Shown here in pieces: positions 1-8,827 of a stretch of 36,984 bases of DNA. The notes below the pieces were generated by a model. That model was not told where the DNA came from and made no database searches. It saw only the letters and a list, made by a program, of their open reading frames with translations. The position numbers were made by a program, and so were the translations under genes. The stretch is taken from contig DYKH01000048.1 of assembly GCA_020722685.1 (NCBI GenBank), positions 1 to 36,984 on the forward strand, written 5' to 3'. Origin of the DNA: Caldithrix sp. Its GTDB lineage: Bacteria > KSB1 > UBA2214 > DYKH01. The first letter of the stretch is position 1. Every line of letters begins with the position of its first letter.

Positions 1-65
1 CCAAACTGTCATGCTGGAAGCATCTTTTCAAATTATTGCACGAACAGCATGGTGTTTCCTTATTG

Positions 66-3000
66 CTATTGCAGACACAGCCTTGATCCCGGCAACGGTT
101 GCTGTCCCTTGCCTTGCTTTTGATAGTAGACGCGCAAGACTTTGCTGCCACCGCTCTGAAAATAGGTGACCTTGATGGCGTGTCTGCCCGCCGTCAGCCG
201 GATCCTACCGCTTTTCTCCATCGGCCCATGTTCTCCATCACTGTCCACAACCAGCCGATCGTCGATGAATAGTTGACTACCGTCATTGGAAACAGTAGAA
301 AAACCGTATTCGCCCTCCTCGTCAATTTGCACATATCCGGTGAACATCAAGGCGAAATTCTCTTTCGGTAAATCCAAGGATGCCAAGTCAAAGCCCGATG
401 CGCGCCCGCTTTTGCTTGGCTGGAGTTTAGAAAAATCCGGAAGTTTGGTGAACGCCCCTTCGTACAATGCCCATTCTACTCCGTTTCGATGCGGATCGAC
501 GAAATCATAATTGGCGGAACTCTTGACGCTTGGATGATAACTCTGCTTAAACGCTTTGGCGTTGATGATGAGATTCTTCGTGACGGTTACAGGAGACCGG
601 TAAACCAGTGCGCTCTCGTCCGGCTCGCTCCCGTCTAAAGTGTAATGAATGACCGCGCCAGGCGTCTTGCATTTCATCTTCACGATGATTTCCTCACCCA
701 CATTCATCGTCGTATCATTGGGACTGATGACTGGGGTGGCTACAAAAGGCGCGTAGCTTTTTCTGGCAAAACTGGCAGAGGTGAATGCATAGCTTCCGGA
801 TTCGATCTCGTAAATCGCCCGTCCATTTTCCCGGCGCACAAATCGTACGCCCGGACTCTTGGATGCTATTTGTCCGCTCTCGGTCACAGCTTTTTCGTCA
901 TCCGCGGGTACATAAATGGTCGCGGTGGTGTTGGCCGGGATGGAAAAATTCCAGGAAAATTTCTTACCCACGATGCTCCATTCGCTAGTGATCTTACCGC
1001 GCAGGGAATGGTAAGAGGCCTTCACAAAATCGAGTTCGCCCTCTACCAGCGGTTTCATGACCAGGTGCTCCCAAGCTGGTCGCAGCGGATCGGATTGAAT
1101 GCCGGCGAGGTACTCATAAAACCAAGTCAGGAGATCGCCCAGCAACATGACGTGATTATGGGAATTCATGGCGGCATCGCCGGTGTCGCCGTTCCAAAGC
1201 TCCCAGATGGTGGTCGCGCCGTGCTCCACCATGTAGCCCCAACTGGGATAGGTGGTCTGCGCCGCCAGCGCATAAGCAATGTCCGGTCGCCCGTTGTCCG
1301 AAAGAGTTCGCATCAGCCATTGGCAGCCAATGAGCCCGGTGCCAACGTGCCCTTCGGCTTCCCCCATGATTTTCTCCACCAGATTGTCGAAAATGCGGCT
1401 GCGGTACTCGTCGGGCACCAAACCGAAACGAAGAGCGAGAATGTTGGAGGTTTGCGAATTGTTTGAATACTGCAAGGAATTCTTGTCGAGAAATTTGTCG
1501 TTAAAAGCCTTTTTCATTTGCTCGGCTTGGGCGCCGAATTCGGCCGCTTCAGCCGGCTTGTTCAGCAGCGTGGCAAACTTTTCCATCAGCTTCAGCTCAT
1601 AGTGAAAATAAGCGGTGCCGATCAGCTCGGCGCTGGTAGTTTGCTTGTGGTCAGTGGTGTGAATGAGCCGCAAATCCTTGGGCGGCACGCACCAATCGCC
1701 GTAGGTGTCCTTTTGCATGATGCCGTCCTGCACGTATTGGCTCATGTGCTCCATCCATTTTTTCATGCTCGGATAGTGCCGCTCGATGGTGCGCAAATCG
1801 CCGTACTGCTCGTATAGCATGGCCGAGATGATTAGATAGGAGCCGGGCCAGGTGGTATTGTCCGAATAGATGGGCCAGTAGGAGGGGGCCACGTCAGGAA
1901 TGCTGCCGTTTGGGCTTTGCGCGTCTTGAATGTCCACCAGCCATTTGTTGTAGAAATTGGCCACGTCGAACAGAAAGCTCTCGCCGCGCGATTCCGCCGA
2001 GCGGTCGCCCAGCCAACCCTGCCGTTCGTCCCGTTGCGGGCAATCGGTGGGAATGCTGCGATAATTGCCGCGAATTCCCCAGACGGCATTCTGATAGATT
2101 TTGTTGATCAGCGGATTGGAGCAGGTGAACGTTCCGGCTTGCGGCAAAGCGTCATGTACGACTCTTCCTTCGATGGCGGCCAAGTCCGGCTTGCCCGGAT
2201 AGCCTTTCATTTCCACATAGCGAAAGCCGTGATAGGTGAAGCGCGGCTCCCAGACTTCGACGCCATCGCCTCTCAGAATGTAAACGTCCGTCACCTCAGC
2301 GCCGCGGATGTTGTCCATAAAAAGAGTGCCGTCGGATTTCAACGTCTCGGCAAAGCGCATGGTCACCTTGGTTCCGCGAGGTCCTTTCACCTTGAGTCGC
2401 ACCCAGCCCACCATGTTTTGTCCCATGTCGATGACAAACACACCGGACTGCGGCTCCGAGATGGCTACCGGCTGGATGGTCTGAGTGATTTTGATCGGCT
2501 CGATGGGCTGAGCCGCCAGAACCGGGCTGGCCTTATCCACAAGGTTGGCCTTTTGCCAGGCGGAATCGTCAAAACCCACTTTGGCCCAATCCGGCATCTC
2601 CTTTCGGGCGTCGTAGACTTCACCATCGTATTCGTTGTTGGCGCGGATGGGGCCGTCGGCGGTGAGCTTCCAGCTTTCATCGCTGATGACCTGTGCGAAA
2701 GTGCCATCCTGGTAGTGGATATTGATTTGCAGCAGCAGCTTGGGATAGCCAAAATCCCGCGTGCTCTTGGCGTTGCGCGGAGCGAAATAGCGACCATTGC
2801 CGAGAATGACGCCCACTGCATTCCTTGTCAGCAGCAAATCCTTGGTCACATCGAAGGTCATGTAATAGGCGCGTTTGCCGTACTCGCTCAAAGCTGGCGC
2901 CAATACCTGATCGCCGATTTTCTTGCCATTGATGTAGAACTCAAATAGCCCCAAACCACAGACGAAAGCAGTCGCCCGCGCCACCTTTTTGTCGATTTGG

Positions 3001-3536
3001 AATTCGTGTCGCAGCATCCTCGCCGAAAGACGGCGGTGCTCGGCCTTCGGATTGTCTTCTCTCACGGCTTTGTCCAAACCGATCCATTTGGCCTGCCAAT
3101 CCGATTCCTTTAGCAAACCCGTCGACCAGAAAGCCGGCGCGCTCCAATCGGAGACAATGTCCTCTTTGTCCCAAACCTGCACCTTCCAGTGATAAACCTG
3201 ATCGCTTTGTAGCGGCGTTCCTTGATAGGAAATGTGACTCGTCTGTGCTGACACGACCTTTCCGCTATCCCACACGTCGCCGATGCCTTTATCCAGCTTG
3301 TCCCGGCTGCCGGCGACAAGAATTCGATAGGCGGTTTGCTTCTGTCCGCGTTGTTCGGATTGCAGCTCCCAGCTCAATCGCGGATTTGGGAGATCGATGC
3401 CTAAGGGGTTTTCGCGGTACTCGCAGCGGAGGTTGGGGGGAGGTAAGAGAGTAGAGGTTTGTTCTTGGGAGAAGGCCGGATAATTGGAAACCAATATGAG
3501 AGAAAGAAACGAATAAAACACTTTACGCGGATTCAT
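66..3536 (-). CDS. Exported GH78 alpha-L-rhamnosidase with CHB_HEX and PA14 modules
   Basis: Family GH78 enzymes release terminal alpha-L-rhamnose from plant glycosides and polysaccharides by an inverting mechanism. The chosen ATG (3534-3536) is preceded by GGAG on the coding strand and opens a typical signal peptide (about 24 residues, ending AFSQ); an in-frame extension of 44 residues upstream has no signal character. The order is an Fn3-like N-terminal domain (about 30-150), the lectin-like rhamnosidase domains, then the (alpha/alpha)6 catalytic domain. The acid/base landmarks are visible: DCPQRDER at 498-505 (general acid Glu504) and IWE (Glu779, predicted general base). After the GH78 C-terminal beta domain come a chitobiase/hexosaminidase-type C-terminal module (about 932-1012, with YTLDGSEP) and a PA14 module (about 1016-1140, with SNDGSQLFID). 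The 1156 residues exceed the usual 900-1000 because of these two modules, which probably bind carbohydrate. Not tightly linked to the next gene. Confidence 0.93.
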   Translation of the reverse strand: MNPRKVFYSFLSLILVSNYPAFSQEQTSTLLPPPNLRCEYRENPLGIDLPNPRLSWELQSEQRGQKQTAYRILVAGSRDKLDKGIGDVWDSGKVVSAQTSHISYQGTPLQSDQVYHWKVQVWDKEDIVSDWSAPAFWSTGLLKESDWQAKWIGLDKAVREDNPKAEHRRLSARMLRHEFQIDKKVARATAFVCGLGLFEFYINGKKIGDQVLAPALSEYGKRAYYMTFDVTKDLLLTRNAVGVILGNGRYFAPRNAKSTRDFGYPKLLLQINIHYQDGTFAQVISDESWKLTADGPIRANNEYDGEVYDARKEMPDWAKVGFDDSAWQKANLVDKASPVLAAQPIEPIKITQTIQPVAISEPQSGVFVIDMGQNMVGWVRLKVKGPRGTKVTMRFAETLKSDGTLFMDNIRGAEVTDVYILRGDGVEVWEPRFTYHGFRYVEMKGYPGKPDLAAIEGRVVHDALPQAGTFTCSNPLINKIYQNAVWGIRGNYRSIPTDCPQRDERQGWLGDRSAESRGESFLFDVANFYNKWLVDIQDAQSPNGSIPDVAPSYWPIYSDNTTWPGSYLIISAMLYEQYGDLRTIERHYPSMKKWMEHMSQYVQDGIMQKDTYGDWCVPPKDLRLIHTTDHKQTTSAELIGTAYFHYELKLMEKFATLLNKPAEAAEFGAQAEQMKKAFNDKFLDKNSLQYSNNSQTSNILALRFGLVPDEYRSRIFDNLVEKIMGEAEGHVGTGLIGCQWLMRTLSDNGRPDIAYALAAQTTYPSWGYMVEHGATTIWELWNGDTGDAAMNSHNHVMLLGDLLTWFYEYLAGIQSDPLRPAWEHLVMKPLVEGELDFVKASYHSLRGKITSEWSIVGKKFSWNFSIPANTTATIYVPADDEKAVTESGQIASKSPGVRFVRRENGRAIYEIESGSYAFTSASFARKSYAPFVATPVISPNDTTMNVGEEIIVKMKCKTPGAVIHYTLDGSEPDESALVYRSPVTVTKNLIINAKAFKQSYHPSVKSSANYDFVDPHRNGVEWALYEGAFTKLPDFSKLQPSKSGRASGFDLASLDLPKENFALMFTGYVQIDEEGEYGFSTVSNDGSQLFIDDRLVVDSDGEHGPMEKSGRIRLTAGRHAIKVTYFQSGGSKVLRVYYQKQGKGQQPLPGSRLCLQ

Positions 3537-3921
3537 TTTTTTGCTCCAGTTTTTGGGTAGGAATTTCCATGGCCGTCGGACCGCTCGATAATGACGGAAA
3601 TGGGGACCTTCTTGGTAACCGCAAAACGCCCAAAGGAGGCGCAAAGCTCGCGAAGGATACTTATACACAACCGTAAAGAGTTAGACTCGGAGTTGCGGTC
3701 CAACGATTCTAGCGTTCTTTGCGCCTTCTTGGCGGGCTTTGCGGTTAAAGAGCGACATCCTGAACAATCCATGAGAGTTTTATTTCCGTGCTAACTTTAC
3801 TCGAATCTTGTCAAGTAAATCTGAAAGGTGAGACAGTGAATTCAGCTTATTTCTTTCTTGCAAAGATTTCTCCTTGCGGTCGAAATGACAGAATGGCTCG
3901 AATGGCTCCATTATCGAGGTA
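3537..3921. other. Intergenic gap with interspersed repeats
   Basis: This stretch separates the first rhamnosidase from the DUF4143 ATPase gene. It holds the 3617-3746 inverted repeat and, around 3864-3890, a single half-copy of a second repeat type (AGATTTCTCC followed by GTCGAAATGACA). I see no gene with a ribosome binding site in it. Confidence 0.6.
3617..3746. repeat. Imperfect inverted repeat, 30-bp arms
   Basis: The arm at 3617-3646 starts AACCGCAAAACGCCC and ends GGCGCAAAG. The arm at 3717-3746 is its near reverse complement, starting CTTTGCGCC and ending CTTTGCGGTT. About 70 bp separate them. It lies upstream of the first rhamnosidase gene and could form a long hairpin. Similar arm text recurs in degenerate form at 10947-11011 and 26749-26938, so this looks like a dispersed intergenic repeat family. 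Confidence 0.75.
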
Positions 3922-5097
3922 CTAATGAAATGCGCTGAGGATTTTTAAGAACTCATGAATGGACGTGATCACCACGTTTTCATGTATCGGATAGCTCTCT
4001 TTCACCGGCGCGACGATATAGGCGTCATCCAGTGCAAGATCTTCCATTGCGTTCCAAAATCCACGGCTGACCTGCGGTGTGAGAGAGGCTTTGAACTCCA
4101 CGCCGATGCGTTTCGTTCCCCATTCAATGACCAAGTCCAGCTCAGCCCCCGCTGAAGTACGATAAAAGCCGGTTGTCGCTGTCCCCAGTTTCTGCATGAT
4201 GTTTTCCAAAGCCATACCTTCCCAAGAAGCGCCGTAAACCGGATGGCCTAATAATGCGTCACTGCTATGAATACCCAACAAAGCGTGCAGGACCCCGGAA
4301 TCTCGAAGATAAATTTTAGGGGATTTCACCTGCCTTTTCTTGGTATTGGCGACAAAGGGAGGAAAGACGCGGAGCATGAACGTCTGTGACAACAGGTCGA
4401 TGTAAGAGCGCACCGTGGTATGGCTAAGACCCAGGGCCGAGCCGATGCTCGACAGATTCAATAATTGTCCGTGCTGGTGGGCGCAAATCTGCCACAACCG
4501 TCGCATGGTTTCCGCGGGAATTTGAAACCCCAACTGCGGGATGTCCCTTTCCAAAAAGGTTCGAACAAAGTTCTCTCGCCAAATGAATGAAGTCTCGTCC
4601 GAATCCGCCAAGATGCTCCTGGGGAATCCGCCGCGCAGCCAATACTGCTGCATGACGTCTTGATCTACGGACGCGACGAGTTCTTCAACTGAGAATGGAT
4701 CGAGCTCAAGGAAGACGATGCGTCCGGCTAACGATTCGGAGGTCTGTCGGATGAGTTCTCTGGAAGCCGAGCCTAAAATGAGAAACTGTCCATTCGTGCC
4801 CCGTTCATCGATGATGCTGCGCAGGGTTGAGAATATCTCCGGGAGTCTTTGAATTTCGTCCAGGCAAATCAATTTCTCTTTGTGCAGTCCAAAGTACATT
4901 TCCGGCTCGGTCAGCTTTTGAATATCCGATGGCCGCTCCAGATCGAGGTAAACAGCATCACCGATTTCTTGTGCGATTTGTCTCGCTAATGTGGATTTGC
5001 CGGCTTGGCGCGGCCCCAAAATCGCAATGGCGGGAAATGACTTTAAGTACTCGCGAATCTTGCTGTGAAGGTCTCTTCTGACGTATGCCTCTGCCAT
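3922..5097 (-). CDS. AAA ATPase with DUF4143 domain
   Basis: This is an AAA_14/DUF4143 ATPase, a family common in bacteria and archaea whose cellular role is poorly defined; it is often scattered near mobile or defence genes. The ATG at 5095-5097 follows AAGGAAGG at good spacing, so I prefer it over an in-frame TTG 54 bases upstream. Walker A is GPRQAGKS (28-35) and Walker B LICLDEIQ (76-83). The C-terminal half has the DUF4143 pattern, including SHTTVRSYIDLL (winged-helix-like), PKIYLRDSGVLHALLG and the nuclease-fold-like segment with GAELDLVIEW and GVEFKAS. At 391 residues it is full length. It stands alone, flanked by repeats, with no obvious functional tie to the rhamnosidases on either side. 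Confidence 0.9.
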   Translation of the reverse strand: MAEAYVRRDLHSKIREYLKSFPAIAILGPRQAGKSTLARQIAQEIGDAVYLDLERPSDIQKLTEPEMYFGLHKEKLICLDEIQRLPEIFSTLRSIIDERGTNGQFLILGSASRELIRQTSESLAGRIVFLELDPFSVEELVASVDQDVMQQYWLRGGFPRSILADSDETSFIWRENFVRTFLERDIPQLGFQIPAETMRRLWQICAHQHGQLLNLSSIGSALGLSHTTVRSYIDLLSQTFMLRVFPPFVANTKKRQVKSPKIYLRDSGVLHALLGIHSSDALLGHPVYGASWEGMALENIMQKLGTATTGFYRTSAGAELDLVIEWGTKRIGVEFKASLTPQVSRGFWNAMEDLALDDAYIVAPVKESYPIHENVVITSIHEFLKILSAFH

Positions 5098-5173
5098 GTC
5101 ACCTTCCTTGATCAACGCTTCGATTGGTGTTTTCGTCGTAGTGGGCGACAATTCGGCCCATGTTTAAGGGCAC

Positions 5174-5268
5174 GTCATTCCGATCGTAGAGAGAAATCTG
5201 AGGGGACAAGAAGTAAGATATTCAGCAGCTATTTTGCAGTACGGATTCCTCGCTTCGCTCGAAACGAC
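5174..5268. repeat. Imperfect inverted repeat, GTCATTCCG type
   Basis: The left arm at 5174-5199 begins GTCATTCCGATCG and ends GAAATCT. The right arm at 5243-5268 is GGATTCCTCGCTTCG running to CGAAACGAC. Reverse-complemented, 18 of 26 positions match. A related half-element lies near 3864-3890. Confidence 0.6.
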
Positions 5269-5322
5269 ATAGACCTGAACGGTGAAAGTTAGGAATCAAA
5301 AACGAAAAAATCAAGCAATTTA

Positions 5323-5359
5323 CCTTGTAAATTGCAAGTTGAACTTTCAATTTGCAAGG
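5323..5359. repeat. Near-palindrome of 37 bp
   Basis: The sequence runs from CCTTGTAAATTGCAAGTT to ACTTTCAATTTGCAAGG. It matches its own reverse complement at most positions. Function unknown; it sits within a cluster of intergenic repeats. Confidence 0.6.
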
Positions 5360-5388
5360 TTGATTGGGTTCGAACAGACTCTTTTACT

Positions 5389-5481
5389 CCACGGATCAGC
5401 ACGCAAGTACACGGAAAACTGCTGAGACAGGTCCGCCCTCTGTCTCGTCTTTTTCTGTGTCGCCTCCGTGTTGTTCGGTGG
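5389..5481. repeat. Inverted repeat of the CCACGGA/CCGTG type
   Basis: The left arm CCACGGATCAGCACGCA (5389-5405) pairs with the right arm TCCGTGTTGTTCGGTGG (5465-5481) at 13 of 17 positions. The interior is rich in CTGAGACAG and CTGTCTCG text that can also pair. Confidence 0.55.
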
Positions 5482-5519
5482 TAGAGATTTTTTGCCGGGC
5501 AATTCCGTTTAAGGATGAT

Positions 5520-5548
5520 AAAAAAGTGGGATTTTTCTCCCACCTTTT
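5520..5548 (-). terminator. Intrinsic terminator of second rhamnosidase gene
   Basis: Read on the minus strand, GTGGGA, a six-base loop and TCCCAC form a stem followed directly by a run of six T. It begins just downstream of the rhamnosidase stop codon. Confidence 0.7.
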
Positions 5549-5554
5549 CATCCA

Positions 5555-8317
5555 TTATTCGTGCGGGTATTCGAACACGTATCTCCCGGAACCGAGCGAA
5601 ACCACCACATCGTTTCCTTTTTGTACGGCTTTGCCGGTTCCAAGAGTTTTCGCGATGGGCTTGCCGCTTTCGGTTATATCAGCCAATTTAGCTGTCGGCA
5701 GGGTCGCGGTCGCAGTGGTATTTGCCGGTACCTCCAGTGTTACCTGCATCCGCTTGTCCTTGATCTCCCAATTGCAGGCGACAGGACCGTACATGCTATG
5801 GACTGCGGCTCTCACAAATGTCAGTCCGCCGCCGGAATGCGGCTGAAAGAGAATGTGCTTGTAACCCGGCTGCTGCGGGTCGATCTCGATGCCGGCCACC
5901 ACGCGATAGAGCCACTCACCGATGGCGCCATAGGCGTAGTGGTTAAAGGAGTTCATGCCCGCATCCTGAAAAGTGCCGTTCGCCTTGATGCCGTCCCAGC
6001 GCTCCCAGATGGTGGTCGCCCCGCGGGTAATCGGATACAACCAGGAGGGATACTTTTGCCGGTTGAGCAGCATAAAGGCTTCGTCATAATAGCCATAGTC
6101 GGTTAGTGCGTGACAGACCAGTGAGGCGCCGAGAAAGCCGGTAGTAATGTGCTTGAATTTGTTGACGTCGTCTGCCAGTCGTTTGGCGGCTTGCTGACGC
6201 ATGTTTTCGGGCAACAAATCAAAGCACAAGGCCAGCGAGTAGGCGGTTTGCGTGTTGGGCGAAATGCGTCCGTTCGCTGTGACAAACTCATCTACGAACA
6301 CCTTTTTGATCTTTTGCAGCAACTCCGCATACTTTGCCGCATCCTCCTTTTTGCCGAGGATTTCCGCTGTCCGCTGCAGCAAATCCGTAGAGTGGGCAAA
6401 ATGCGCCTGGCAGACGAAATCTTTGTCCGTGGTTGCGCCGGGATAATCCGAATGAGTGGTGGCGTATGCCAGCCAATCGCCAAAGGTGAAATCCATGTTC
6501 CAGAAATAGGTGTCGCCGGCCTTGTTCGCCACGTAATCGACCCAGGCTTTCATGCTTGGATACTGCTCCTCCAAAACACGCTTGTCGCCATAACTGAGAT
6601 AGACGATCCACGGCACCACCACAGCGGCGTCGGCCCAACCGGCGGAGGCGACGTTGGCGTCCGGTTTTTCCCGATCAAGCACGTTGGGAATGACGTGCGG
6701 AACGGCGCCGCTGGGCTTTTGATCAATCGCTACGTCCTTAAGCCATTTGGTATAAAATGAAGCCACGTCGCCGTTAAAGCAAGCCGTACGGGCAAACACC
6801 TGCGCATCGCCCATCCAACCGAGCCGCTCGTCGCGCTGGGGACAATCGGTCGGCACGTCGACAAAATTGCCCTTTTGGCCCCAGAGAATATTGTGCTGCA
6901 ACTGGTTGATCATGGGATTCGAGCATTCGAAGTTGCTGGTGGGAGCATAAGCCGAATGCACCACGATGCCGGTGATGGCCTCCGAGGTCAGCTCGCCGGG
7001 ATAACCCTCCACTTTGACAAAACGGAAACCGTGAAAGGTGAAATGCGGCTCAAAGACTTCCTCGCCGCTGCCTTGAAGGATGAACTCATCCGTCTGTTTG
7101 GCGCCGCGCAAATTCTCGATGTAAAAATTGCCATCCTTGTCCAACACCTCGGCGTGCTTTAATGTGACCTTTGTTCCGGCCGGGCCCTTGACCTTCAGAC
7201 GCACCCAGCCGACCATGTTCTGTCCCAGATCAACTACCGTTTCCCCCTTGGGTGTCTTGATCACTTTGGCCGCTTTGATCTCTTCAATCTTTTCCACCGG
7301 CGGCCCGGCGGGGGCCACCAACTTTTTCTGCGGCGCGGCCATCTTGAGCACCTTTGCCCAGCCCGTGTCGTCATAGCCCGGACTGCTCCAGCCTTTTTTG
7401 ATCAGCCGAGCATCGTAGGTTTCGCCGTGGTAAATATCGGAGGCCAAGATCGGCCCGGTGCTGCATTTCCAGGTTTCGTCGCTGCCAACGATTTGTTCTC
7501 GCCCGTTTTCATAAGTGATTTGCACCTGCACCAGCAGCGCCAGCTTGTCGCCGTAGAAATTCTTCTTTCCCGACCAGGTGAGAAATCCCCGATACCAGCC
7601 ATCGGCCAAAGTTACACCGATGGCGTTTTTGCCGGCCTTGAGCAGAGGCGTGATGTCGTAAGTTTGATACTGGAGCCGCTTGTCATAAGCCGTCCAGCCG
7701 GGAGTGAAAACCTCTTTGCCCACTCGTTGGCCGTTCAGCTCCATTTCGTACAGCCCCAGACAGGTGATGTAGGCGCGGGCGGAGGCGACCTTGCCATCCA
7801 CCGTGAACTCTTTGCGCAGCAAAGGAGAGGGATTGGTCTTGTCTTCTTCCTCCGGCAGAGTCGGCTGAATCCAAGAGGCTTGCCAATCGGACGGGTTCAG
7901 CAAACCCATTTCCCAATAGGCGGCTTGGCTCCAGGCTGTCGCCTTGCCCTTGGCGTCCCAGATTCGCACTTGCCAATAATAGCGTGTGCGTGATGCCAGC
8001 GCCGGACCTTCGTACACCACATGGATCGAAGCATCCGAGCTGATTTTGCCGCTGTCCCAAACAAGATTCTTATTCTGCTGCAAATTGGCCAAACTCATAG
8101 CCACCCTAATCTGATAGGCAGACTGCATGACATTGCGCTCCGTAGCTTCGATCTCCCAGCTCAACCTCGGCTTGGCAATGTCGATTCCCAGCGGATTGAC
8201 TTTGTACTCACAGCGCAGGTGCGAAAGCGTCAAGGCCGCTTTGGCGGCATAACTCAACGATGCCATTCCAAATAGCGATACGATGATTAGGCAAGACAAT
8301 AGACTTTGGTGCTTCAT
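5555..8317 (-). CDS. Exported GH78 alpha-L-rhamnosidase
   Basis: This is a second GH78 alpha-L-rhamnosidase of standard size (920 residues). The ATG follows GAGGAGG at ideal spacing and opens a signal peptide ending near SYAA (about residue 25). It has the same N-terminal plan as the first enzyme (LRCEYKVNPLGID, then LSWEI) and the catalytic-domain signature DCPQRDER (491-498; general acid Glu497). IWERWDG with Glu772 is the predicted general base. It lacks the CHB_HEX and PA14 extension of the other paralogue. The two share GH78 core motifs throughout but differ widely, suggesting old paralogues with different aglycone or linkage preference. Its product is presumably taken up by the nearby RhaT-type symporter. 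A terminator follows the stop codon. Confidence 0.95.
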   Translation of the reverse strand: MKHQSLLSCLIIVSLFGMASLSYAAKAALTLSHLRCEYKVNPLGIDIAKPRLSWEIEATERNVMQSAYQIRVAMSLANLQQNKNLVWDSGKISSDASIHVVYEGPALASRTRYYWQVRIWDAKGKATAWSQAAYWEMGLLNPSDWQASWIQPTLPEEEDKTNPSPLLRKEFTVDGKVASARAYITCLGLYEMELNGQRVGKEVFTPGWTAYDKRLQYQTYDITPLLKAGKNAIGVTLADGWYRGFLTWSGKKNFYGDKLALLVQVQITYENGREQIVGSDETWKCSTGPILASDIYHGETYDARLIKKGWSSPGYDDTGWAKVLKMAAPQKKLVAPAGPPVEKIEEIKAAKVIKTPKGETVVDLGQNMVGWVRLKVKGPAGTKVTLKHAEVLDKDGNFYIENLRGAKQTDEFILQGSGEEVFEPHFTFHGFRFVKVEGYPGELTSEAITGIVVHSAYAPTSNFECSNPMINQLQHNILWGQKGNFVDVPTDCPQRDERLGWMGDAQVFARTACFNGDVASFYTKWLKDVAIDQKPSGAVPHVIPNVLDREKPDANVASAGWADAAVVVPWIVYLSYGDKRVLEEQYPSMKAWVDYVANKAGDTYFWNMDFTFGDWLAYATTHSDYPGATTDKDFVCQAHFAHSTDLLQRTAEILGKKEDAAKYAELLQKIKKVFVDEFVTANGRISPNTQTAYSLALCFDLLPENMRQQAAKRLADDVNKFKHITTGFLGASLVCHALTDYGYYDEAFMLLNRQKYPSWLYPITRGATTIWERWDGIKANGTFQDAGMNSFNHYAYGAIGEWLYRVVAGIEIDPQQPGYKHILFQPHSGGGLTFVRAAVHSMYGPVACNWEIKDKRMQVTLEVPANTTATATLPTAKLADITESGKPIAKTLGTGKAVQKGNDVVVSLGSGRYVFEYPHE

Positions 8318-8827
8318 GGACTCCTCCTCGATTAGAATTCAGAACAGCATACTCCCTTATGATGTGGCGTGGTAGTCCCCGATTGATGCGGATAAAGATA
8401 GAAACTTGATGAGGGAAATGCAATGAAAAGTTGAGGGGGGAAATCTTTTTGGGGAATTGTAATTTGGCACGGCCAGCCATACCAAACGTATCACTTGCCC
8501 TTTCCGGAAATAACGTAATGTCAAAGAATTCGATGTCAATCGAGAATTGCCCCTAACAAGATCAATTCACCATGATTTTCGTGTACCTCAATCGCCTTTT
8601 CCATGGCGCGGGATACAGCTTGCAAGAGCCTTAAGCTTTCTGAGAGGCCGACCGCGGAGAGCATAAAAATTCCTCAGGTGGTTCGTTGTCACAATGAAAC
8701 GTTTTGATATTCTCCCTTTCTTCTTTTGCCCATAGCCATTTGGGCTGGCGACCATAGTGTTTGCCAATTACGTTATCTATGACCTGACCTGAGCGATTGT
8801 TATTTACCGCGAAGACCTTTTGAGTGT
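8318..8827. other. Gene-free gap upstream of second rhamnosidase
   Basis: About 510 bases hold the 5' region of the rhamnosidase gene and the 3' side of the HEAT-repeat gene. I see no gene, no long dyad and no recognisable regulatory site beyond the rhamnosidase ribosome binding site. Confidence 0.5.

Larger units (their letters stand above)
5098..5554. other. Gene-free gap packed with repeats
   Basis: No supported gene lies here. The gap is almost filled by three different dyad repeats (5174-5268, 5323-5359, 5389-5481) and, at its end, the terminator of the second rhamnosidase gene. Confidence 0.6.

Noticed and set aside
1917..2948. Long plus-strand open frame of 343 codons
   Set aside because: It lies fully antisense to the first rhamnosidase catalytic region, has no ribosome binding site and reads as low-likelihood protein; it is a shadow of GC-rich codon structure.
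3922..5097. DUF4143 ATPase as part of a defence island
   Set aside because: It stands alone between rhamnosidase genes with no nuclease, methylase or other defence gene beside it.
8465..8485. TTGGCACGG, a perfect -24-like string
   Set aside because: No TTGC follows at the required distance and no plus-strand gene lies downstream.
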